Assembly: GCA_030837965.1 (NCBI GenBank)
Contig: JAUTXP010000025.1
Span: 1-64,000 of the forward strand
Origin: Acidimicrobiaceae bacterium
GTDB taxonomy: Bacteria; Actinomycetota; Acidimicrobiia; Acidimicrobiales; JAUTXP01
Direction of reading: 5' to 3'
Length of the DNA stretch: 64,000 nucleotides
The notes under the pieces were generated by a model. The model made no database searches. It saw only the letters and a list, made by a program, of their open reading frames with translations, and had not been told where the DNA came from. Below are positions 26,542-37,062 of the stretch, piece by piece. The number at the start of each line of letters is the position of its first letter. Position 1 is the first letter of the stretch. The position numbers were made by a program, and so were the translations under genes.

Positions 26542-26928
26542 CTATTTGCGACCGGCCTTGACCGCGGCCTGCTGCAAGGCCTCGACCAAAGGCCCCACTT
26601 CGCCGGATTTGAGCAGCAGGGGCACGCCCAACTTGTCCATCTCGTCGCGCACGTGCTCGCCCGCCACGGCCGAGTACGCCACCAGGCCGATGTCGGGCAG
26701 GTCCCGGGCCAGCGCCTCAATGGCCTGGAAGCCGTTCATGCGCGGCATCAACAGGTCCATGATCACGGCGTCCGGCTGGAGGGCGTGGCATTGCTCGATG
26801 GCCTCCTGGCCGTCGGACGCGGTGCCGACCACGGCCACGTCCGGCCTGCCCTCCAACTGCACGCGGAGCAGCAGCATCACGTCCGGCTCATCGTCCACAA
26901 TCAGGACGCGCAGCGGCTCCGACCCCAT
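26542..26928 (-). CDS. Single-domain response regulator
   Basis: A 128-residue stand-alone receiver domain. The acidic pair is in LIVDDEPD, the phospho-acceptor Asp in VIMDLLMPRMNG, and the conserved Lys in LLLKSGEV. It has no output domain, so it should act by protein contact, like CheY or Spo0F. TAGCGT on the minus strand at 26936-26941 lies 7 nt before the ATG, suggesting a leaderless transcript. It is divergent from the Rrf2 gene across 57 bp. Which kinase phosphorylates it cannot be told from here; the CheA at 19559 is one candidate. Confidence 0.88.
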   Translation of the reverse strand: MGSEPLRVLIVDDEPDVMLLLRVQLEGRPDVAVVGTASDGQEAIEQCHALQPDAVIMDLLMPRMNGFQAIEALARDLPDIGLVAYSAVAGEHVRDEMDKLGVPLLLKSGEVGPLVEALQQAAVKAGRK

Positions 26929-26935
26929 GGCCCAC

Positions 26936-26979
26936 ACGCTACCGGTGGGAGACGCCGGCATCCGGGCGGGCCGTAGCAT
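26936..26979. promoter_or_regulatory. Divergent leaderless promoters, response regulator / Rrf2
   Basis: TAGCGT (minus strand, 26936-26941) lies 7 nt before the response-regulator ATG, and TAGCAT (plus strand, 26974-26979) lies 6 nt before the Rrf2 GTG. Both fit the TANNNT -10 of actinobacterial leaderless genes. The 57-bp gap could also hold an Rrf2 operator. Confidence 0.5.
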
Positions 26980-26985
26980 GGGGAC

Positions 26986-27435
26986 GTGAAGGTCTCGACC
27001 CGTGGCGACTACGCGAGCCGGGCCCTGTTGTCCCTCGCGCTCCACGCCGACGACACGGGCCCCACGTCTGTGCGTGACATCGCCGAGCGCACCGGGCTCC
27101 CCCAGCCCTACCTCGAGCAGATCCTGCTGGCCCTCAAGGGCGCCGGACTGGTGCGGTCCAAACGGGGCGTGGGCGGCGGCTACGTGCTGGCCAGGGACCC
27201 GGCCGAGATCACGCTGGGCCAGATCGTGAGCGCGGTCGACGGGCCCATCGTGGCGGGGGACTTCGGCGAGCCCCACCAGAACGGCGCGTGCGACCACGAA
27301 GGCCAGTGCGTGCTGTTGTCGGTGTGGGCGGGCGTGGGCCACCACATGCGCGACCACCTCGACTCGTTCACCTTGGCCGACATGGTGTCGCGGGCCCGAG
27401 GCAATTCCGCCGCCGTCTTCGAGCCCCTCACCTGA
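26986..27435 (+). CDS. Rrf2-family transcriptional regulator
   Basis: A 149-residue Rrf2 regulator with a GTG start. The winged helix is VSTRGDYASRALLSLA, SVRDIAERTGLPQPYLEQILLALKGAGLVRSKRGVGGGYVLAR. The C-terminal part contains CDHEGQC, two Cys where IscR/NsrR/RsrR members have three ligand residues, so Fe-S binding is possible but not certain (the His residues nearby could take part). Such proteins sense Fe-S status, NO or redox state. Its stop codon is 9 bp before family A palindrome copy 4. Confidence 0.88.
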   Translation: MKVSTRGDYASRALLSLALHADDTGPTSVRDIAERTGLPQPYLEQILLALKGAGLVRSKRGVGGGYVLARDPAEITLGQIVSAVDGPIVAGDFGEPHQNGACDHEGQCVLLSVWAGVGHHMRDHLDSFTLADMVSRARGNSAAVFEPLT

Positions 27436-27443
27436 TATCCCAA

Positions 27444-27474
27444 CTTTTCCACAGCAGCAGGTGCTGTGGAAAAG
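27444..27474. repeat. Family A palindrome copy 4 (convergent junction)
   Basis: Arms TTTTCCACAGCA and TGCTGTGGAAAA, loop GCAGG. It occupies nearly all of the 39-bp gap between rrf2 (stop 27433-27435) and the convergent membrane-protein gene, whose stop (TCA on plus, 27475-27477) abuts the element. Confidence 0.93.
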
Positions 27475-28284
27475 TCAGACGGGGCGGGTGTGGGGGTCGC
27501 CCGCCCGCACCGTCTCCTCCGGCCGCAGGCCGCGCAGGCGGGCCAGGCCGGAGGGGCGGCGGGCGACGATGTCGACCAGGCGCACGTCGGGCCGCGAGGC
27601 CAGGGCCCGCAGATCCGACACCGAGCCGGTCGCCACGAACCCGAACACCACCGGCTTGCCCGGGTCGAGACCGGCCAGCAGCTTGCCCAACCGGTCGATG
27701 TCCGATTGGAACTGGTCCTTGAACGCCTTGTCGTCGGTGGTGTCGAACATCGACTGGAGCTGCCTGCGCTCCTCCTCGGCGTCCGTCTTGGCCCGGGCCG
27801 CCCACGCCGTCAACGAGCCATCCACCACCTCGGGCTCGCCCCCCGCGGGCGCGACCAGCAGGGCGTCGGGGTGGACCGAGGTGAAGGCCGACTTGAACTT
27901 GGCCTCGGTGGCGTACTCCCGAAGCGACACCACCGCGACCCACCGCCCCCGCGCCTCCTCCAAGGCCCGGCGCCGGCCCTCCGAGTAGGTCGCCACGTCG
28001 GTGCCCGCCAGCGGCCCAGTCCCCGTTCCCACCAAGGCCGCGGCGGGCGAGATGGTGGACGGGTCGTCGGCGCTGTCGTCATCGGAGCGGCTGAGGGCCA
28101 CAGCCACGCCCGCGGCCAGGACGAAGGCGATGAAGGCGGCCAGGGCCAACAGGACCATGCGCCGAGCCGCGGCCTCGCCGATGTCGCCTTGATCGCCGAG
28201 ATCGCCTTCCCCGCCGACGGCGTCGCCTTCCGGCACCGGCACCGGCGCGGCATCCGGGTCAGGAGAGTCGAGCACGGACCTCAT
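27475..28284 (-). CDS. Membrane-anchored hypothetical protein
   Basis: A 269-residue protein with an acidic N-terminus (about 40 residues), one membrane helix at about 43-65 (VLLALAAFIAFVLAAGVAVAL), and a 200-residue domain predicted to lie outside the cell, with a helical middle (AARAKTDAEEERRQLQSMFDTTDDKAFKDQF). The segment VFGFVATGSVSDLRALASRPDVRLVDIVAR looks like a Rossmann-type strand order. I recognise no family. The start overlaps the end of the pseudouridine synthase gene by 26 nt, so both are probably co-transcribed. Its stop abuts palindrome copy 4. Confidence 0.6.
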   Translation of the reverse strand: MRSVLDSPDPDAAPVPVPEGDAVGGEGDLGDQGDIGEAAARRMVLLALAAFIAFVLAAGVAVALSRSDDDSADDPSTISPAAALVGTGTGPLAGTDVATYSEGRRRALEEARGRWVAVVSLREYATEAKFKSAFTSVHPDALLVAPAGGEPEVVDGSLTAWAARAKTDAEEERRQLQSMFDTTDDKAFKDQFQSDIDRLGKLLAGLDPGKPVVFGFVATGSVSDLRALASRPDVRLVDIVARRPSGLARLRGLRPEETVRAGDPHTRPV

Positions 28285-29170
28285 CCAAGTCGGCGGGCAG
28301 CGGCGAGGACCAACTCACCCGCTCCCCCGTCCCCGGGTGGTCGAAGGACAGTTCGTGAGCGTGCAAGAAGGGCCGGGGCACGGTCAGTCCCGCCCGCACC
28401 CCGCCGTACCGGGCGTCGCCGATCACCGGGTGCCCGATGGCAGCCATGTGCACGCGGATCTGATGCGTGCGACCCGTCTCCAGCCTGCACTCGACCAGCG
28501 TGGCCGCCACCGGCTCGGTGAATCGGGCTTGCACGACGTAGCGGGTGCGGGCCTCACGGCCGCGCGAGCTGACGGCCATGCGCGTGGGGTCGCCCTCGCC
28601 TCGGCCGATGGGCGCGTCGACCAGGCCCGCGGGCGACTCCACCAGCCCGGCCACCAACCCGAGGTAGACACGCGCCACGGTCCGGGCCTGCAACTGCCCC
28701 ACCAACGACTCGTAGGCCCGGGCGCTGCGGGCCACCACCAGCAGCCCGGACGTGCCCTTGTCCAGCCGGTGCACGATGCCGGGCCGCTCTGGGTCGACAC
28801 CGACGCCGGCCAGGTCGGGGTACTGGGCCAGCAGCCCGTTCACCAGCGTGCCTGCCCGGTTCCCCGAGCCCGGGTGCACGACCAGGCCCGCGGGCTTGTC
28901 CACCACGATCACGTCGTCGTCGGCGTAGACGACGGGCGCGTGCACCGATGCGTCGGCCGCGGCCACGGCCACCACCGCCTCGGGCACGTCCACTTCGAGC
29001 ACGTCCCCCTCGGCCACCCGCCTGCTGCGCGTCGACACCGTCGTGCCCGACAGGCGCACCCCGCCCGACTCCACCAGCCCGGCCACCTCGGACCGGGGCA
29101 GCCCGGTCAGCAGGGCCACCGCTCGGTCGACCCGCTCGCCCGCCAACGCGGCGGGCACCGTCTCACGCAC
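28259..29170 (-). CDS. rluD: Pseudouridine synthase, RluA/RluD family
   Basis: The 303-residue protein, with a GTG start, has an S4 RNA-binding domain at the N-terminus (ERVDRAVALLTGLPRSEVAGLVESGGVRL) and the RluA catalytic domain. HRLDKGTSGLLVVA near residue 131-144 contains the catalytic Asp, and GRTHQIRVHMAAIGHPVIGD is the second conserved block. It isomerises uridines in 23S rRNA; RluD itself modifies helix 69. The lspA-rluD order is common in bacteria. The lspA stop is 10 bp upstream, indicating an operon. Confidence 0.93.
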   Translation of the reverse strand: MRETVPAALAGERVDRAVALLTGLPRSEVAGLVESGGVRLSGTTVSTRSRRVAEGDVLEVDVPEAVVAVAAADASVHAPVVYADDDVIVVDKPAGLVVHPGSGNRAGTLVNGLLAQYPDLAGVGVDPERPGIVHRLDKGTSGLLVVARSARAYESLVGQLQARTVARVYLGLVAGLVESPAGLVDAPIGRGEGDPTRMAVSSRGREARTRYVVQARFTEPVAATLVECRLETGRTHQIRVHMAAIGHPVIGDARYGGVRAGLTVPRPFLHAHELSFDHPGTGERVSWSSPLPADLDEVRARLS

Positions 29171-29180
29171 GGACCCGGCC

Positions 29181-29687
29181 TCAGGCCCTGTCGTGGCGCG
29201 ACGACAGCACCAGCAGAGCCGCGCCCACGGTGATGCCCATGTCGGCCACGTTGAAGATGGGCCACCACTGGAGGTCGATGAAGTCGATGACGGCCCCGCC
29301 GTTGTCGCGCAGGAGCCGATCGGCCAGGTTGCCCACCGCGCCGCCCACCAACAGGCCCAGCGCCACCGCGGCCACCAGCCCGCCCGTGGCCAGCCGACCC
29401 AGTCCGACCAGCAGCACGACCATGACGACGCCGAGGACCAAGACGATGGGCGCCACGCCCCGGCCCAGGCCGAACGCGGCCCCCGAGTTGTACGACAGGT
29501 TGAGTCGAAGGGTCCACCAGAGATGGACGGGGCCGTCGGCCAGATGCCGGACGGCCAGGGTCTTCGTGAGCTGGTCGAGCACCACCACCACGACGGCCGC
29601 CGCGCCCGCGGCCACCAGGCGGGCGGGCAGGCGGCGCCGGGAGGCGGCTACCTCCGAGACAGGCCCCCGCTCTTGCACGCCACGCAC
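29181..29687 (-). CDS. lspA: Lipoprotein signal peptidase
   Basis: A 168-residue membrane aspartyl protease with four membrane helices. The catalytic Asp pair is in GGAVGNLADRL and FNVADMGITVG, and NLSYNSGAAFGL is the conserved extracellular loop. It cleaves the signal peptide of prolipoproteins after lipidation by Lgt. The start is GTG at 29687 or 29678; either overlaps the 3' end of the upstream DksA/TraR-like gene by 31-40 nt, which suggests coupling. Confidence 0.93.
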   Translation of the reverse strand: MRGVQERGPVSEVAASRRRLPARLVAAGAAAVVVVVLDQLTKTLAVRHLADGPVHLWWTLRLNLSYNSGAAFGLGRGVAPIVLVLGVVMVVLLVGLGRLATGGLVAAVALGLLVGGAVGNLADRLLRDNGGAVIDFIDLQWWPIFNVADMGITVGAALLVLSSRHDRA

Positions 29688-30508
29688 AGCCGGGCGTAGG
29701 GCAGGGCCTTGAGCCTGGCCTTGGGGATGGGCTGCCCGCAGCGCTCGCAGGTGCCATACGTGCCCTGGTCGATCTTGACCAGGGCATGGTCGATCTCGTC
29801 CACCGCGGCCCGGGCCTGGGCCGACAAGGCCAGGTCCCGCTCACGGTCGATGTTCATGGTCCCGCCCTCGCCGGACTCCTCGTCGAACTGGATGTCGCCG
29901 GGCTCCATCTCTTGGGCCAGCGAGTCGGCCTCGGCCTTGAGGGCCTCGGCTTGGCGCTCGTACTCGCGCCTCTCGGCCAACAGCAGGGCCTGCTGCTCCA
30001 GTGCGAACTTGTCGAGGACTACCTTGCCCGCCGGTTTCTTGATTGCCGCCACCTTGGCCGGCGCCTCCTTCTTGGCCGGCGCGGGCGCCGGCACAGTCGC
30101 TTTGGGCTGGGTCGTCTTGTTGGGCGTGGACTGCGGCCTGGCCTTGGAAGCCGGCGCCTGCTTCTTCGGCACAGGGGCCGACTTGTTGACCGTCTTGGCC
30201 GCCTTTGCCGGCGGCGCCGCCTTCGAGATGCTCTTGGCCGGCGACTTCGTCGTCTTGGCCGCAGGCTTGGTCGTGGTCTTGGCCGGCGCCTTGGCCACCT
30301 TCACCGACTTGACCGACTTCACCGACTTCGCCGCCTTGGTGGCGGGAGACTTCGCCGCCTTGGCCGCAGGCTTGGCCGCAGGCTTGGCCGCCTTGGTGGC
30401 AGCCTGCTTCGCCGCCTTGGTCGCGGTCTTGGTGGCCGCCTTGTTGGCCTTGGTCGCCTTTGCCGCCGACGCCTTTTTGGCAGGGGCGGCCTTGGAAGCT
30501 CTCGCCAT
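29648..30508 (-). CDS. DksA/TraR-type zinc finger protein with histone-H1-like tail
   Basis: A 286-residue two-part protein. Residues 1 to about 165 are a Lys/Ala/Pro tail made of AKKA, ATKAAK, AKPAAK and VKSVKSVKV repeats like eukaryotic H1 or the C-tail of mycobacterial HU. The rest is DksA/TraR-like: a coiled coil (FALEQQALLLAERREYERQAEALKAEADSLAQ) and a C-terminal C4 zinc finger (CERCG...CVAC near residues 253-277). DksA-like proteins bind RNA polymerase through its secondary channel. The basic tail would add DNA or rRNA binding; that is inference. I chose ATG at 30508 with GGGAG upstream. lspA follows, overlapping. Confidence 0.87.
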   Translation of the reverse strand: MARASKAAPAKKASAAKATKANKAATKTATKAAKQAATKAAKPAAKPAAKAAKSPATKAAKSVKSVKSVKVAKAPAKTTTKPAAKTTKSPAKSISKAAPPAKAAKTVNKSAPVPKKQAPASKARPQSTPNKTTQPKATVPAPAPAKKEAPAKVAAIKKPAGKVVLDKFALEQQALLLAERREYERQAEALKAEADSLAQEMEPGDIQFDEESGEGGTMNIDRERDLALSAQARAAVDEIDHALVKIDQGTYGTCERCGQPIPKARLKALPYARLCVACKSGGLSRR

Positions 30509-30598
30509 CTCGCTTTGCTCCCGGTCGGAAAGTGCCGGACCGTACCACGACGGCCGCCGATTCGGGCGCACCCGGGCGTTGTGTACCCCGGGGTTCCC

Positions 30599-30949
30599 CT
30601 ATCGGCCGGACCGCCGAACGTCGCGGCCCTGGGATGCATTCCCGGCGGCCACGGCCTCGTCGAGCAGGCGCTTGAGGTCGTCGCCGTCCACACCGGTCAC
30701 CTTCACCCGTTTGGACCGGCTCGACTCCCCCGACAGCAGCGTGACCTGATCGGCCTTGAGGCCCAGGTCGTTGACGAACACGGCCAACAGGGCCTCGTTG
30801 GCCCGGCCCTCCACCGGCGGCGCGGCCACCCGGACCTTGAGCGCGTTGCCGTGCTTGCCCACCACCGCCGAGCGTCCCGCGCCCGGCTGCACGTGCACTC
30901 GCACAACCACCTCATCGTCGGTTGCGCTCTCGAAGCAGTCGTCCAGCAC
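30599..30949 (-). CDS. DUF167 (YggU-like) protein
   Basis: A 116-residue DUF167 protein with a GTG start. VRVHVQPGAGRSAVVGKHGNALKVRVAAPPVEGRANEALLAV, split over residues 15-57, is the family signature, and VTLLSGESSRSKRVKV follows. Structures of the family show a small alpha/beta fold; the function is unknown. It is divergent from ileS with only 19 bp between the start codons. TACTCT on the minus strand lies 6 nt before the GTG, indicating a leaderless transcript. Confidence 0.88.
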   Translation of the reverse strand: MLDDCFESATDDEVVVRVHVQPGAGRSAVVGKHGNALKVRVAAPPVEGRANEALLAVFVNDLGLKADQVTLLSGESSRSKRVKVTGVDGDDLKRLLDEAVAAGNASQGRDVRRSGR

Positions 30950-30954
30950 GCCCG

Positions 30955-30961
30955 TAGAGTA
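30955..30961. promoter_or_regulatory. Superimposed divergent -10 hexamers of DUF167 gene and ileS
   Basis: TAGAGT (plus, 30955-30960) lies 8 nt before the ileS ATG. TACTCT (minus, 30956-30961) lies 6 nt before the DUF167 GTG. Both fit TANNNT and they overlap by five bases, so the two promoters cannot be occupied at once. Confidence 0.55.
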
Positions 30962-30968
30962 GAGGGCT

Positions 30969-34070
<3,102 letters not shown>

Positions 34071-34124
34071 GCCCTCCCGCGCCCTGCGCCGCCCCAGCCC
34101 GCGCGCGCCGCCCCGCGCGCGCCG

Positions 34125-34208
34125 CCGCATTTGGGCGCACTTGACCACCGCGCCATCCGCATTTGGGCGCACTTGACCACCGTGGCGGTGGGGAACTGCG
34201 CCCAAATG
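34125..34208. repeat. Family 2 palindrome with a 26-bp direct repeat
   Basis: A 26-bp unit containing CATTTGGGCGCACTTGACC is perfectly repeated at 34125-34150 and 34157-34182. CATTTGGGCGCA at 34160-34171 pairs with TGCGCCCAAATG at 34197-34208, with an inner stem CCACCG/CGGTGG, giving a 49-nt imperfect hairpin just after ileS. The ends match the palindrome at 57775-57821. Confidence 0.85.
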
Positions 34209-34238
34209 CTGAACACCCACCGACGCCACCAACGCGGA

Positions 34239-34281
34239 CTGGAGGACATGGCCTGCGAAAACCGCAGGCCATGTCCTCCAG
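34239..34281. terminator. Perfect 19-bp hairpin at convergent junction
   Basis: CTGGAGGACATGGCCTGCG at 34239-34257 pairs perfectly with 34263-34281 around loop AAAAC. It lies between convergent ileS and the repeat-domain gene. GAAAAGAAAGG follows, with no T tract, so its terminator role is inferred from position. Confidence 0.65.
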
Positions 34282-34304
34282 ACGTGAAAAGAAAGGCGCG
34301 GGGG

Positions 34305-35378
34305 TTAGCGCTTGGTGGCCTTGCTCGCCTTGGCCGACTTGCCGGCCTTGGCCGCCTTCCTGGCGGGCGGGGCCGACTTGGTCGCCGCCTTCTTGGCGGG
34401 CGACGCGGCCTTGGTGGCAGCCTTCTTCGCCGGCGCGGCCGACTTGGTGGCGGCCTTCTTGGCGGGCGACGCGGCCTTGGTCGCCGCCTTCTTGGCCGGC
34501 GCGGCCGACTTGCTGGGCGCGGCCGTCTTCTTGGCGGGCGACTTCTTGGCCGGGCCGGTGGTCTTCTTGGCGGGCCCGGACGTCTTCTTGGCTGGCGCCG
34601 CCGTAGGCGCGGGCGCCTCGCCGTCGAGCAGGGCGTCGATGCGGTCGATGACCGAAGCCCGGTTCTTGTGGTCCTCCTCGTAGGCGGCCACGTCCTCCAG
34701 CTCGTCCTCGTCCAGCTCGCCGAGCAGCGGGAGGATCTGGGTCACGCTGAGCTTGTCGTAGTCCTCGATGAGGTCGTCGATGTTGTCGAGCTCGTCGCCC
34801 GCGCCACCCGCGGCCGCGCCCGCCGCACCGCCCGCACTCTCGGCCGCGTCGGCCACGTCCGCCACCGCGGGCGCACCCGCTCCCGAAGCCGGAGACGACG
34901 CCGCCCCGGCCGCGTCCTCCTCGGCTTCGAGCTGGTCCATGCGGTCGTCGATCTTGCCCATGACGGTGGCCCGGTTCTTGCCTGCCTCCTCACGAGCCCG
35001 CACGGCCTCGAGCTGGTCGAGGTCCAACCCCGACAGCATGGGCACGATCTCGTTGACCCGCAGCGTGTCGTAGTCCGCGATCGGGAACGCCGCGGTCACG
35101 ACGGTGGCGGCCGACGCCTCAGGCACGGCCACGGCCTCCACTGCGGGCTGGGCCAACGTCGGCTCGCCGCCGCTGTCGGCCAGCGGTGCAGGGCCGGACG
35201 CCGCACCCTCCGCCGCGGGCTGCTGGCGGCTCATCCGCGAGAACAGGACAAGCACCCCTGCGGCCACGACGCTGCACAAGATCGACAGATAGATCCACAC
35301 GAGCGTGTTGCTGATAAAGCCGATCACGAGCGACACCGCTCCGACCAGCACGAGTCCGATGGTTACCAGCAGCAGCAC
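34305..35378 (-). CDS. Membrane protein with duplicated helical module and histone-like tail
   Basis: A 357-residue protein with a GTG start and GGAGGG upstream. Residues 1-47 form two membrane helices. A module of about 50 residues then occurs twice, near 101-150 (DYDTLRVNEIVPMLSGLD...KNRATVMGKIDDRMD) and 204-250 (DYDKLSVTQILPLLGELD...KNRASVIDRIDALLD), separated by an Ala/Gly linker. Modules like this occur in other actinobacterial proteins, but I know no assigned function. The last 95 residues are an AKKAATKAASP repeat tail like histone H1. It is the last gene downstream of divIVA on the same strand. It could link DNA or another acidic partner to the membrane; that is inference. Confidence 0.75.
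   Translation of the reverse strand: MLLLVTIGLVLVGAVSLVIGFISNTLVWIYLSILCSVVAAGVLVLFSRMSRQQPAAEGAASGPAPLADSGGEPTLAQPAVEAVAVPEASAATVVTAAFPIADYDTLRVNEIVPMLSGLDLDQLEAVRAREEAGKNRATVMGKIDDRMDQLEAEEDAAGAASSPASGAGAPAVADVADAAESAGGAAGAAAGGAGDELDNIDDLIEDYDKLSVTQILPLLGELDEDELEDVAAYEEDHKNRASVIDRIDALLDGEAPAPTAAPAKKTSGPAKKTTGPAKKSPAKKTAAPSKSAAPAKKAATKAASPAKKAATKSAAPAKKAATKAASPAKKAATKSAPPARKAAKAGKSAKASKATKR
34340..34600 (-). repeat. Lys/Ala tail tandem repeats
   Basis: The DNA coding for AKKAATK(A/S)A(S/A)P repeats has a period of about 33 bp with longer near-identical 66-bp units. Length variation between strains would be expected. Confidence 0.7.
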
Positions 35379-35499
35379 AAAGCCACCCTCCGATGAGACG
35401 ACACGGGCTCGGGCATCCTAGGCGGAAGGTCGAGCCCGGCGGCGAATCCCATAGCGGGGCGGGGACGACCTGGGAACGGCCTGTTCGAGAGCCGTCGCG

Positions 35500-36129
35500 C
35501 TACTGCGCGGGGGCCGCGTCCGCGCCCACGGGAGCGGTGCTCGGCTCCGGACGCGACGTGTCCCAACGGCGGATGCCGCCGAGGTCGATCTCGTGCTGTT
35601 GCGGGGTCGCGGCCAGCGACGGCATCTCCGCATCGAAGCGCCGCAGCATCTCCATCAACGCCTGTTGCAGCCGGGCCCGCTCGGCGTCGAGATAGCCGTC
35701 GAGCGACGCAATGTCGGACCGCAACTGGTCCCGCGCCACCTCGAGCCTGCCGATGTCGGCCCACAGGTCGCGCTGGCTCTCCTCGGCCATGCGCGCCGCC
35801 TGCTCCTCGGCCGCGGCCACGATCTGCTGGGCCTGCGACTGGGCCGACGCCACGATCTGCTGCGCGTGATCCCGAGCCTCGTTCACGGCCGCGTCGGCCG
35901 TGCGCTGCGCGAGGACAAGCGTTCGGCGCATGGCGTCGTCGGCCTCGGTGGACTCGCCCACCTTCTGCTCGGCCCGCACGGCCCGCTCGGTGGCCTGGCG
36001 CAACCGCTCCTGGAGGATCTCCAAGCCCGCGGCGATGCGCTCGAGGAAGTCGTCGACGTCGTCCTGGTGGTAGCCCTTTAGCTTCTCCCGGAACTCGACC
36101 TCGCGAATGGTCTGGGGGGAGACGTCCAT
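35500..36129 (-). CDS. divIVA: DivIVA-family polar growth / cell division protein
   Basis: A 209-residue DivIVA. The N-terminal domain VSPQTIREVEFREKLKGYHQDDVDDFLERI (read in two halves, residues about 3-32) is typical; the rest is a long coiled coil (ERLRQATERAVRAEQKV, QSQAQQIVAAAEEQAARMAEE). In actinobacteria DivIVA/Wag31 marks curved membrane at poles and septa and organises the wall machinery. It sits at the end of the ftsZ-pgeF-yggS-sepF-yggT run, as in Streptomyces. TACCAT on the minus strand (36137-36142) lies 7 nt before the ATG, suggesting its own leaderless promoter. Confidence 0.93.
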   Translation of the reverse strand: MDVSPQTIREVEFREKLKGYHQDDVDDFLERIAAGLEILQERLRQATERAVRAEQKVGESTEADDAMRRTLVLAQRTADAAVNEARDHAQQIVASAQSQAQQIVAAAEEQAARMAEESQRDLWADIGRLEVARDQLRSDIASLDGYLDAERARLQQALMEMLRRFDAEMPSLAATPQQHEIDLGGIRRWDTSRPEPSTAPVGADAAPAQ

Positions 36130-36136
36130 GCGGGCG

Positions 36137-36142
36137 ATGGTA
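36137..36142 (-). promoter_or_regulatory. Leaderless -10 of divIVA
   Basis: TACCAT on the minus strand is 7 nt before the divIVA ATG and fits TANNNT. The 103-bp gap to yggT leaves room for an independent promoter. Confidence 0.4.
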
Positions 36143-36185
36143 CCGACGGTCCCAGTCCGAAACGCGGATGCCAGCACGCCCCGAA

Positions 36186-36223
36186 AGCGGCCAGCCCGGC
36201 GAACGTGGCCAGCCCGGCGAGCG
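36186..36223. repeat. 18-bp tandem duplication in yggT-divIVA gap
   Basis: GGCCAGCCCGGCGAACGT is followed directly by GGCCAGCCCGGCGAGCGT, one mismatch. No coding role is evident. Confidence 0.7.
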
Positions 36224-36232
36224 TTGCTGCGG

Positions 36233-36487
36233 TCAGCCGCAGATGGAGCGCTGGATGACCTGGAACAGCACGATCACGATGATGGGCGACAGGTCGAGGC
36301 CCATGCCCCCCATGCGCATGGGCGGGAGCATCCGCCGGATGGGGCCGAGCACCGGCTCGGTGATGGCGTACAACGCGCTGAACACCGGGGCCAGCGGCGA
36401 GCCGGGCGAGATGGGGAACCAGCTCAAGATGATGCGCCCGAACAGCGCGATCAGGTAGAGCTGGAGGAGGAGGCAGACGATGGCCAC
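36233..36487 (-). CDS. YggT-family membrane protein
   Basis: An 84-residue protein with two membrane helices (VCLLLQLYLIALFGRIILSWF and LSPIIVIVLFQVIQRSI) and the family motif EPVLGPIRRMLPPM between them. The family corresponds to YlmG/SepG, encoded next to sepF in Gram-positives; Streptomyces SepG helps place SepF. It lies 23 bp after sepF and so is probably co-transcribed. Confidence 0.92.
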   Translation of the reverse strand: MAIVCLLLQLYLIALFGRIILSWFPISPGSPLAPVFSALYAITEPVLGPIRRMLPPMRMGGMGLDLSPIIVIVLFQVIQRSICG

Positions 36488-36510
36488 GGGATGACTCTGG
36501 CAGGCCGCAG

Positions 36511-37038
36511 CTAGCTGCGGTAGCCGCGCTCCTGGAGTCGCCGCCGCTCCTCGGCCGACACCTCCACGTTGGAAGGCGTCAGCAGGAACACGCCCTCGGC
36601 CACCTTGTCCATCGATCCGCTGAGCACGTAGGTGGCGCCGCTGCAGAAGTCGATCATCCGCCGCGACAGCTCGCGATCCGCGTTGGACAGGTTGACGATC
36701 ACGGGCTGGCTGGCCTTGAGCCGGTCGCCGATCTCCTGGGCCTCGGGGAACGAGGTGGGGTGCACGAGGTAGGGCTTGGCGTTCTGCACGGGCTGGATGG
36801 GGCGGACCACCGCGGGCCGGGGCTGGACGGTGACGCCGCTCGAGTACTCCGGCTGCTCGCGCGGGATGGTGCGGATGGAGCTGATGCCAGGCTCCGGCTC
36901 CTGCGCGTAGGCCCGGCCGCCTGCGCCCTGCCGGGGCTGGGGCGCGACGGGCTGCGGCTCGTCATAGGGCTCGTAGTCGTCGTACTCGTCGTCGACGAGG
37001 CCGAGGTAGACCATGGTCCGCCGCAGCAGTCCAGCCAT
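36511..37038 (-). CDS. sepF: Cell division protein SepF
   Basis: A 175-residue SepF. The N-terminal amphipathic membrane anchor region MAGLLRRTMVYLGLVDDEYDD is followed by an acidic/proline linker and the SepF core (KPYLVHPTSFPEAQEIGDRLKASQPVIVNL, RMIDFCSGATYVLSGSMDKVAEGVFLLTP). SepF tethers FtsZ filaments to the membrane in bacteria that lack FtsA. No ftsA is present in this cluster, and FtsZ has the matching C-terminal peptide. Confidence 0.96.
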   Translation of the reverse strand: MAGLLRRTMVYLGLVDDEYDDYEPYDEPQPVAPQPRQGAGGRAYAQEPEPGISSIRTIPREQPEYSSGVTVQPRPAVVRPIQPVQNAKPYLVHPTSFPEAQEIGDRLKASQPVIVNLSNADRELSRRMIDFCSGATYVLSGSMDKVAEGVFLLTPSNVEVSAEERRRLQERGYRS

Positions 37039-37062
37039 TGATGCCTCCTTGTGGCGCCGAAT

